Assembly: GCF_000379725.1 (NCBI RefSeq)
Contig: NZ_KB903662.1
Span: 65,144-129,143 of the forward strand
Source: Cytophaga aurantiaca DSM 3654
GTDB lineage: Bacteria; Bacteroidota; Bacteroidia; Cytophagales; Cytophagaceae
Direction: 5' to 3'
Length of the DNA stretch: 64,000 nt
Position numbers and translations under genes: made by a program
Notes under the pieces: generated by a model
The model's database searches: none
What the model saw: the letters and a program-made list of their open reading frames with translations, nothing else
Told to the model about the DNA's origin: nothing
Shown here: positions 58,269-64,000 of the stretch, one piece after another
Position numbering within the stretch: position 1 is the first letter of the stretch
Layout: each line of letters begins with the position of its first letter

Positions 58269-58649
58269 TTATTTGGAATTTGCTAAAGCCACTGCTTCTT
58301 CCTCCGTCGCCACTACCTGATACTCCGCAAAGGCCCGCACGTATTTTTCAATCCCGGAATGTTTGCCCTGAAGTGTAACTAAAACAGGCGACTTCTTCTG
58401 TAAAACATCCTGTAAAAAACGCAGCATACTTCCGGTAGAAGCCTCCGGGTCGAGGCTGTGTATGTGCAGTACAAGCGGCTCGGACGACTGCAGTACCCAT
58501 TTCAGAATCTGCTGATATAGATATACTTCGGAGTGATTGTCTGCCTCCATGATCTCAACATCCGGACGTGATTTTTGAACGGCTGTGATCCAGTTCGATT
58601 GATTGAAGGAAGGGGTATCAGGACTTAGCGTCAATTGAAGAAATAACAT
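58269..58649 (-). CDS. Uncharacterised 126-residue protein
   Basis: MLFLQLTLSPDTPSFNQSNW, ITAVQKSRPDVEIMEADNHS, EVYLYQQILKWVLQSSEPLV, LHIHSLDPEASTGSMLRFLQ, a fold of alternating helices and strands; no signal peptide. Divergent from murF with a 58-bp gap. Its last codons (ALANSK, stop) merge with an AAATTCC-family word. Family not recognised. Confidence 0.75.
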   Translation of the reverse strand: MLFLQLTLSPDTPSFNQSNWITAVQKSRPDVEIMEADNHSEVYLYQQILKWVLQSSEPLVLHIHSLDPEASTGSMLRFLQDVLQKKSPVLVTLQGKHSGIEKYVRAFAEYQVVATEEEAVALANSK

Positions 58650-58657
58650 ACACAGTT

Positions 58658-58690
58658 TTTGAAATCTTTAAGTAATATCTGTTATTTTTG
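58658..58690 (+). promoter_or_regulatory. Promoter of murF
   Basis: TTTG at 58658-58661 and TATTTTTG at 58683-58690 (TAnnTTTG) with 21 bp between; the start would be about 10 nt before the murF ATG. Confidence 0.5.
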
Positions 58691-58707
58691 GTAAAATACA
58701 ATAGAAT

Positions 58708-59988
58708 ATGGAGTTAGCATTTTTGTATGAAAGCTTTTTAGAAAGCCGTTCCGTTACCACAGATACAAGAAAAGTAAAAGCAGGCGATCTGTTTTTTGCA
58801 TTGAAAGGTCCGACCTTTAACGGCAATACCTTTGCAGAAAAAGCCCTTGAAATGGGTGCATCTTATGTGATCGTAGATGAAGCAGATGTTGTAAAAGACG
58901 ATCGTTATGTATTGGTAGACGATGTATTGACAACCTTACAGCAACTCGCTAACCTGCACCGCAGAACACTCGGCATTCCGATCCTTGCCATTACAGGTTC
59001 TAATGGAAAGACGACGACCAAAGAGTTAGTAAATGCGGTGATGAGCAAAAAATATAAAACGTATGCCACCGTCGGTAATCTCAATAACCACATCGGTATT
59101 CCCTTGACTTTATTGGCAATGGATGAAAGCATCGAGTTTGGTATTGTTGAAATGGGAGCGAATCATCAGAAAGAGATCGCTTCGTATTGCAGTTTTGCTG
59201 AACCGAATTATGGTTTGATCAACAATGTCGGCAAGGCACACCTGGAAGGCTTTGGCGGATTTGAAGGCGTGAAAAAAGGCAAAGGTGAATTGTATCAATA
59301 TTTACTTGAAACCAACGGCATTGCATTCATCAATTCCAGAAATGAAGATCTGATGGGCATGTCTCCTTTTGAATCTCCTGTTTTATATGGCCGCAGCAGT
59401 GATTTCTACAATGCGAAATTTTTGAAAAGCGATCCGTTCGTAACATTTATTGCAGGCAATGAAGAACTGGTTGAAACAAAACTGATCGGTGATTATAATT
59501 TTGATAACATCTTAGCAGCGTTGTGTATCGGTAAATATTTTGGTGTGCCTTCAATCGCTGCAAATAAAGCCATTGAAGAATACGATCCGACGAACAACCG
59601 TTCGCAGATCATGAAGACAGAGAAGAACGAACTGATTCTTGATTCATACAATGCAAATCCAACTTCCATGCGCGCAGCAATTGAAAATTTTGCTTCGCTA
59701 CAAAAAGCAAACAAAGTACTTATTCTGGGAGATATGTATGAATTGGGCGAAGAAAGTGAGCAGGAACATGCAACCATCGGTGCCTTGTTAAATCTGTTGA
59801 CAGATACCAAAGTGATTTTGATCGGTAAATACATGCATGCTGCACACAAAGAATGTGCTTCTGCACAACATTATGAAACCAAAGATGCAGCCGTGGAATA
59901 TTTTAAAGAACATCCGATCGCGGAGAGTACTATACTGTTGAAAGGCTCAAGAGGGATGGGGCTGGAGACATTAGTACCGCTGTTTTAA
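58708..59988 (+). CDS. murF: UDP-N-acetylmuramoyl-tripeptide--D-alanyl-D-alanine ligase
   Basis: Adds D-Ala-D-Ala to the UDP-MurNAc-tripeptide in peptidoglycan synthesis. 426 residues. N domain: SRSVTTDTRKVKAGDLFFAL, KGPTFNGNTFAEKALEMGA; central ATPase: AITGSNGKTTTKELVNAV (P-loop, about 96), NLNNHIGIPLTLL, GIVEMGANHQKEI, NVGKAHLEGFGG; C domain: DSYNANPTSMRAAI and ILGDMYELGEES. Single gene. Length is slightly short of E. coli MurF (452) but complete. Confidence 0.95.
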   Translation: MELAFLYESFLESRSVTTDTRKVKAGDLFFALKGPTFNGNTFAEKALEMGASYVIVDEADVVKDDRYVLVDDVLTTLQQLANLHRRTLGIPILAITGSNGKTTTKELVNAVMSKKYKTYATVGNLNNHIGIPLTLLAMDESIEFGIVEMGANHQKEIASYCSFAEPNYGLINNVGKAHLEGFGGFEGVKKGKGELYQYLLETNGIAFINSRNEDLMGMSPFESPVLYGRSSDFYNAKFLKSDPFVTFIAGNEELVETKLIGDYNFDNILAALCIGKYFGVPSIAANKAIEEYDPTNNRSQIMKTEKNELILDSYNANPTSMRAAIENFASLQKANKVLILGDMYELGEESEQEHATIGALLNLLTDTKVILIGKYMHAAHKECASAQHYETKDAAVEYFKEHPIAESTILLKGSRGMGLETLVPLF

Positions 59989-60059
59989 GGAATTATAAAT
60001 TATGAGTTATGAATTCATAATTGGAATTTGAACATTTGATCGTAAAAAAAAATAACATC

Positions 60060-60092
60060 ATTCGTCCGGCCACTTTATTGTGTCCGACGAAT
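60060..60092. terminator. Hairpin after murF, diverged GTCaGACCAC family
   Basis: ATTCGTC-C-GGCCAC (60060-60073) against GTG-TCCGACGAAT (60080-60092), a degenerate copy of the hairpins at 18842 and 51798 (CCAC lost its partner). Between murF and the CxxCH gene. Confidence 0.6.
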
Positions 60093-60117
60093 TCTCACTA
60101 GTTAAAATTAATTACTC

Positions 60118-60564
60118 ATGAAGAAAAAAATACTTATCGGCTTACTGGTACTCCTTGTTGTAATACAATTCATTCGGGTTGATAAAACAAATCCACCGGT
60201 TGATGTAACGCAGGATTTTATCACAATCACAAAACCACCTGTTGAAATTGTTTCCTTATTAAAGACGGCTTGCTACGATTGTCATTCAAACGAAACAAAC
60301 TATCCATGGTATTTCAATGTTGCACCATTTTCCTGGTGGGCGAAAGATCATGTGAATGATGGTCGCAAACATTTGAACTATTCCATCTGGGCTACCTACA
60401 ACAAAGAAAGGCAAACGCACAAGCTGGATGAAATGTATGGTGAAGTGGAAGAAGATCAAATGCCTTTATCTTCTTATGAACTTATGCATAATGAAGCTGA
60501 ATTGACAACAGAACAAAGAATTACATTGGTGAATTGGCTACGAACACTTGATGTTGTGGAATAA
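60118..60564 (+). CDS. Haem-binding domain protein (CxxCH)
   Basis: 148 residues. N-terminal membrane anchor/signal (ILIGLLVLLVVIQFIRV), then the Haem_bd domain: CYDCHSNETNYPWYFNVAPF gives the CxxCH haem c site (about residue 53), SWWAKDHVNDGRKHLNYSIW follows. The C-terminal part (EVEEDQMPLSSYELMHNEAE) is helical with Met/His residues that could provide the sixth ligand. Bacteroidota homologues are periplasmic small cytochrome-like proteins; function not known. Adds to the haem-related gene set of the window. Confidence 0.9.
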   Translation: MKKKILIGLLVLLVVIQFIRVDKTNPPVDVTQDFITITKPPVEIVSLLKTACYDCHSNETNYPWYFNVAPFSWWAKDHVNDGRKHLNYSIWATYNKERQTHKLDEMYGEVEEDQMPLSSYELMHNEAELTTEQRITLVNWLRTLDVVE

Positions 60565-60607
60565 TCCATACTGAATCAAACGATCTCTTTTTAAAATCAG
60601 GAATGGA

Positions 60608-62245
60608 ATGCAATTAAATAATACCAATACGCTTGTAAATAATTTTCTTTGGCCAATCATTCTATTTGTATTTGGGATGAGTATGGTGATCTATCAAACG
60701 CTGGGTTTTGATTTATCTGTAATGCCGGGAGATTTAGGTGATGGTAGATTTAATAGTTACATCCTCGAGCATGGTTATCAGTATTTGATTCAGGATAATC
60801 TCCCATATTGGAATGCGCCATTTTTCTTTCCTGAAAAAGATGTGATTTCGTATTCTGATAATTTGTTTGGAGCATTGCCTATTTATGTGTTGTGCCGGTT
60901 TTGGACAGATAGAGAAACAGCTTTTCAATTATGGTATTTAATATTGATCGGTCTTAATTTCTGGGGAAGTTATTATGCAATCCGAAAACTGAATTTTTCT
61001 GTGTATGCATCTTCAGTAGGCGCATTCATCTATACATTCTCATTGATCATTGCGATACAGACGGCCCATATCCAAATGCTGCCAAGGTTTACGGCGCCGT
61101 TCGCAATCGTTAGTTTTTATTTATGGCTGCATCAAAAGAACAATAATTATTTTTATATAGCTATCTTTTTATTAGCGTATCAATATTACTGCGGTGTTTA
61201 TCTAGGATATTTTTTGTTATACATATATATTATAATCGCAGCGATCTATTTCGTAAAAGAACAAAAGGTGGATGTGTTACTACAGCTAGTAAATACAAAA
61301 TCAGCTGCTATTCGCACAACGATTGTTCTGTTTGGTGCTCTATGTTTAATGGCTATTTTCTTTTATCCCTATTACCTTCGTTCACTTGATGGAGGCGGCT
61401 ATCCGTCCTTTAGTGACATAAAATATTATTCCCCTAGATTGTGGAGCTATTTTTATGTTCATGAACGTTCAGTACTCTGGGGCTGGTCGTCTGTATTCAT
61501 TGATAGTGCCTTTAACCTGAGTGGTAACGGCAGTGATAAAAGTTGTATTTTTATAGGGGCTTTGCCATATGTCTTTCTTGTTGCAGCATATGTTATGTAC
61601 AGAAGAGATGGACTATTGAAATTTTTCCTGATAGCTCTACTTGCCATTTTTCTCTTTACACTTATCTTCTTCGATATAAGTTTATATGCGTTTATCATTT
61701 ATCTTATTCCTGGAGCAAGAGCAATACGGGCAGTTTCAAGATTTATTACCATAGCAATATTTCTGTGGAGTATCATCGCTGCTTTTTTTCTGGATCGTTT
61801 TTTATCAAACCTGAATACGTATAAGATCGTTTTAATTTTCGCATTGCCGTTGTTGTTGGTGTTGGATAATATGTATTTGACTAAACCTATTCCTGCCTTA
61901 AAAAGCAATTTTCAAAAGCGAAGCCGGATGGTTGTTGAGAAATATGAAAAATTGAAACATACCAATCCAGGTGCAAAGGCCTTCGCCTTGAATCTTTCAA
62001 ATACAGCAGTAGATGATCATAAATACAATAAAAGACGGGTACACTTCCATTTAGATGCAATGATGGCATCGTTGGTAATTGGCCTGCCATGCGTAAACGG
62101 ATATTCGGCTAAAACACCGCCCGATTATCTGGAATATTTTCTTAGTCCGAATAAAAAAAATCTTGATGCCTGGCTGCAGTCGGATCGTGTTCGAATTACT
62201 GTGAAAGAAAAGTATAAACAGGAAGATATTTTGATATTGGAGTAA
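60608..62245 (+). CDS. Polytopic membrane protein, GT-C-like
   Basis: 545 residues, about 11 to 13 membrane helices, with a first extracytoplasmic loop containing PGDLGDGRFNSYILEHGYQY and the segment VYASSVGAFIYTFS. The D-rich first loop after helix 1 and the alternating long helices suggest the GT-C class of lipid-linked sugar transferases or the related YfhO/DUF6541-type membrane proteins, which also starts with such a loop. The end (about 455-545) is soluble: VNGYSAKTPPDYLEYFLSPN. Lone gene, 43 bp after the CxxCH gene. Specific function unknown. Confidence 0.75.
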   Translation: MQLNNTNTLVNNFLWPIILFVFGMSMVIYQTLGFDLSVMPGDLGDGRFNSYILEHGYQYLIQDNLPYWNAPFFFPEKDVISYSDNLFGALPIYVLCRFWTDRETAFQLWYLILIGLNFWGSYYAIRKLNFSVYASSVGAFIYTFSLIIAIQTAHIQMLPRFTAPFAIVSFYLWLHQKNNNYFYIAIFLLAYQYYCGVYLGYFLLYIYIIIAAIYFVKEQKVDVLLQLVNTKSAAIRTTIVLFGALCLMAIFFYPYYLRSLDGGGYPSFSDIKYYSPRLWSYFYVHERSVLWGWSSVFIDSAFNLSGNGSDKSCIFIGALPYVFLVAAYVMYRRDGLLKFFLIALLAIFLFTLIFFDISLYAFIIYLIPGARAIRAVSRFITIAIFLWSIIAAFFLDRFLSNLNTYKIVLIFALPLLLVLDNMYLTKPIPALKSNFQKRSRMVVEKYEKLKHTNPGAKAFALNLSNTAVDDHKYNKRRVHFHLDAMMASLVIGLPCVNGYSAKTPPDYLEYFLSPNKKNLDAWLQSDRVRITVKEKYKQEDILILE

Positions 62246-62315
62246 GAATTATGAATTATGAATTATGAATTATGAATTATGAATTATGAATTATGAATTA
62301 TGAATTATGAATTAT
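62246..62315. repeat. GAATTAT heptanucleotide tandem repeat, ten copies
   Basis: Seventy bases made of ten perfect copies of GAATTAT, starting 1 bp after the stop of the 60608 gene. Related shorter words (AATTATGAATTA) appear at 27816, 28933, 40121, 60000 and inverted at 20164 and 62345. A tract of this length should vary in copy number. The rest of the gap to 62360 is AT-rich. Confidence 0.85.
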
Positions 62316-62360
62316 TCTAATTGAGGGGTTTTTTATTTTTTTATTTATAATTTATAACTC

Positions 62361-63248
62361 TTAATTTATAATTCCCTTTCTATAATCACTTGGAGATACT
62401 CCAGTGATCTTTTTAAAATATTTTGAAAAATAAGATTGGTCTGCAAAATTCAATTGAAACGCAATTTCCTGAACGGTGTATTGTGTATGCGTTAGCAGAC
62501 GTTTAATTTCCAATACCATTCGGTCGTTAATAAAATCCGTAGGTGTACGGCCGGTAAACTCTTTTACGGTTTCGCTCAAATGATTTGCTGTCACCTTCAA
62601 GGCGTCAGCATATTCTTTAACACCAATATTCTCTGTGCATTTTTCTTCGATCAATTGTTTGAAGCGCTTAATGAGGATATGTCCTTTTTTTAACTGCGTG
62701 CCTTCGGGTTGCGGATACAAACGTTTGCAGCAGATCAAGATCAGATCCAGTAATGCATGTGTTGCTTCTTTACTGTCAATGGCATTCGTATTCACTTCGA
62801 TCAATGTTCTTTTAAATAACGCAATCAGTTCCTCTATAGAGTCTTCATGCTGAAGGTATAAAGGTGGATTGTTGTATTTCAATGAATAGAAAAAAGGGAA
62901 TTCAAATAGTTTATAGGGATCGGATTTATTGGATAAATAAAAAGCAGAACTGAATAAAAAAATATACCCGTTTATATCTTCTGAAAATTCGATCTCGTGG
63001 ATTTGTCCGGGTGAAAGAAAAAAAACCGTATTGGGTTTTATCTTGTATTCCTGTAAGTCAATGGTATATGTACCTGTGCCGTGTGTCACAAAAAGAATTT
63101 CATAGAAATCATCGTGCCTGTGTGGGTACGCAACTTTGAAGTCTCTGTCTTTATTAAAGATCTCAACATTGTATAAAGTCTCCGCGTTCGTCTTTTTTGA
63201 AAACGTATCAATGGAATATACAGGAATATGTTGAAGTTCTTTTTTCAT
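62361..63248 (-). CDS. AraC-family transcription regulator
   Basis: 295 residues. N-terminal cupin sensor (about 25-130): RHDDFYEILFVTHGTGTYTI, FFLSPGQIHEIEFSEDINGY; C-terminal double HTH (about 190-295): GVKEYADALKVTANHLSETV, FTGRTPTDFINDRMVLEIKR, EIAFQLNFADQSYFSKYFKK, ITGVSPSDYRK. Begins 5 bp after the pruA stop on the same strand, so it is probably co-transcribed with pruA; regulation of proline or arginine catabolism is likely but only from position. Confidence 0.92.
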   Translation of the reverse strand: MKKELQHIPVYSIDTFSKKTNAETLYNVEIFNKDRDFKVAYPHRHDDFYEILFVTHGTGTYTIDLQEYKIKPNTVFFLSPGQIHEIEFSEDINGYIFLFSSAFYLSNKSDPYKLFEFPFFYSLKYNNPPLYLQHEDSIEELIALFKRTLIEVNTNAIDSKEATHALLDLILICCKRLYPQPEGTQLKKGHILIKRFKQLIEEKCTENIGVKEYADALKVTANHLSETVKEFTGRTPTDFINDRMVLEIKRLLTHTQYTVQEIAFQLNFADQSYFSKYFKKITGVSPSDYRKGIIN

Positions 63249-63253
63249 TCAAA

Positions 63254-64000
63254 TCATTTCATGAAATCGTATCTGTAATCGTGCGGCGGTGTGAAATTTT
63301 CTTTGATCACCTGCGGACTCACCCAACGCAATAAGTTCAGAATGGAGCCGGCCTTATCGTTGGTACCCGATAAACGTGCACCGCCAAAAGGTTGCTGATC
63401 TACTACAGCACCCGTAGGTTTGTCATTGATGTAAAAATTTCCGGCGCTGTAATACAGTGCTTTTTTTACTTCTTCGATTACCGCAGCACTTTTTGCAAAG
63501 ATGCTTCCGGTTAATGCATACGAAGTTGTTGTGTCAACCAATTGCAATACCTGATTCCATTCTTTGTCTTCGTAGATATATATAGTAAGCACCGGACCGA
63601 AGATCTCTTCCTTCATGGTTTTATAAGAAGGATTTTTAGTAACGATGATGGTTGGGTCAATAAAATATCCAATTGATTTATTGTAGCTGCCGCCTGCTAG
63701 GATGGTTGCATCTGAATCAGCTTTTGCTGCATCGATGTATGAAGTGATTTTATCAAATGCTTTTTCATCGATCACCGCATTTACAAAATTAGAAAAGTCT
63801 TCTACCGAACCGGTTTTTATTTCCTGCAGCATGGCAACAATACGTTGCTCTACTTCAGGCCAGATGCTCTTGGGTATATATGCTCTTGAAGCTGCAGAAC
63901 ATTTTTGTCCCTGATATTCAAATGCGCCGCGCACCAAGGCAACAGATAAGGCCTGTATATCACAGTCTGCATGTGCCAGTACAAAATCTTTTCCGCCTGT
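63254..64000 (-). CDS. pruA: L-glutamate gamma-semialdehyde (P5C) dehydrogenase, N-terminus outside window
   Basis: Oxidises glutamate semialdehyde to glutamate with NAD. The 249 visible residues run in frame to the window edge; an internal TTG at 63937 is not a start. GGKDFVLAHADCDIQALSVA, then VRGAFEYQGQKCSAASRAYIP with the catalytic cysteine, DPTIIVTKNPSYKTMKEEIF with GPVLTIYIY, and NFYINDKPTGAVVDQQPFGG, ARLSGTNDKAGS, are specific to the PruA/PutA-type dehydrogenase rather than general aldehyde dehydrogenases. Couples with rocD (2323) and, in the genome, with PutA-like proline dehydrogenase. Followed closely by the AraC gene. Confidence 0.95.
   Translation of the reverse strand, partial: TGGKDFVLAHADCDIQALSVALVRGAFEYQGQKCSAASRAYIPKSIWPEVEQRIVAMLQEIKTGSVEDFSNFVNAVIDEKAFDKITSYIDAAKADSDATILAGGSYNKSIGYFIDPTIIVTKNPSYKTMKEEIFGPVLTIYIYEDKEWNQVLQLVDTTTSYALTGSIFAKSAAVIEEVKKALYYSAGNFYINDKPTGAVVDQQPFGGARLSGTNDKAGSILNLLRWVSPQVIKENFTPPHDYRYDFMK

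Noticed and set aside
63702-63914. Plus-strand frame opposite pruA
   Set aside because: Shadow of pruA; no start context or family features.
1-64000. tRNA and rRNA genes
   Set aside because: No cloverleaf with GTTCRANNC-type T loop or rRNA-like stretch was recognised in any gap; a covariance-model scan would be needed to exclude degenerate ones.

Overview
The window looks like a chromosomal segment of a Bacteroidota member, most likely a Cytophaga relative close to C. hutchinsonii (an inference; no database was searched). The evidence is: type IX secretion (T9SS) C-terminal sorting domains on two exported proteins; several TAnnTTTG -7 boxes with an upstream TTG; general absence of Shine-Dalgarno sites; a DUF4295 gene directly after rpmG; bshC; HmuY-type haem proteins; and low GC. 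Coordinate 1 cuts a membrane-protein gene and coordinate 64000 cuts pruA.

Layout. 1-1.1 kb: two paralogous small membrane proteins around an unpaired HigA-type antitoxin. 1.2-3.6 kb: hemB and rocD (minus). 4.0-9.1 kb: rpmB-rpmG-DUF4295-ftsY-lipoprotein-rimO and a DbpA-like helicase. 9.2-18.8 kb: a complete haem acquisition locus made of a LuxR-type regulator with a Glu in place of the phospho-accepting Asp, a TonB receptor, a HmuY lipoprotein, a T9SS-exported tandem-HmuY protein, two small intracellular proteins, HmuT/U/V and HmuS. The regulator and the receptor share the same 6-5-6 palindrome next to their starts. 19-27 kb: rlmF, a bile-acid-type symporter, an imelysin/di-haem oxidoreductase pair, idi and a 7TMR-DISM histidine kinase. 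27.2-28.8 kb: YceI and pirin.

29.1-37.2 kb is the accessory core. Ten minus-strand genes lie in units separated by long imperfect inverted repeats bounded by ...TAAC and GTTA..., with one hairpin-less core-only junction. This resembles an integron cassette array without an integrase (CALIN-like). Its genes (secreted TPR and propeller-like proteins, a lipoprotein, a nitrilase, several orphans) are more AT-rich by eye than the surroundings. A 56-bp perfect palindrome lies just outside its right end.

37.5-54.5 kb is mainly housekeeping: a Crp-type regulator, two DinB proteins around a WYL regulator, cysM/cysE, bshC with 5-FTHF cyclo-ligase, an exported Ntn hydrolase, a C-terminal processing protease, a second imelysin, a hemerythrin protein, ruvX, def, and an aminotransferase/omega-amidase pair. 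54.5-56.3 kb holds a solo Mrr-type endonuclease and a higBA toxin-antitoxin pair. A T9SS beta-propeller-like protein (56.6-58.0 kb) sits between direct copies of a 130-150 bp repeat. The window ends with murF, a haem-binding CxxCH protein, a polytopic membrane protein, an AraC regulator and pruA.

Intergenic DNA is rich in repeated words: four related GTCaGACCAC/GTGGTCcGAC hairpins, three AACTCTCCAAGGGTTT palindromes plus a longer-looped relative, AAATTCC/GGAATTT words beside starts and stops, three CTGGCGCCAG elements, REP-like palindromes and a ten-copy GAATTAT tract. Functionally the window leans towards haem and iron handling (hemB, hmu locus, two imelysins, di-haem oxidoreductase, CxxCH protein, hemerythrin). 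No tRNA, rRNA or CRISPR array was seen.
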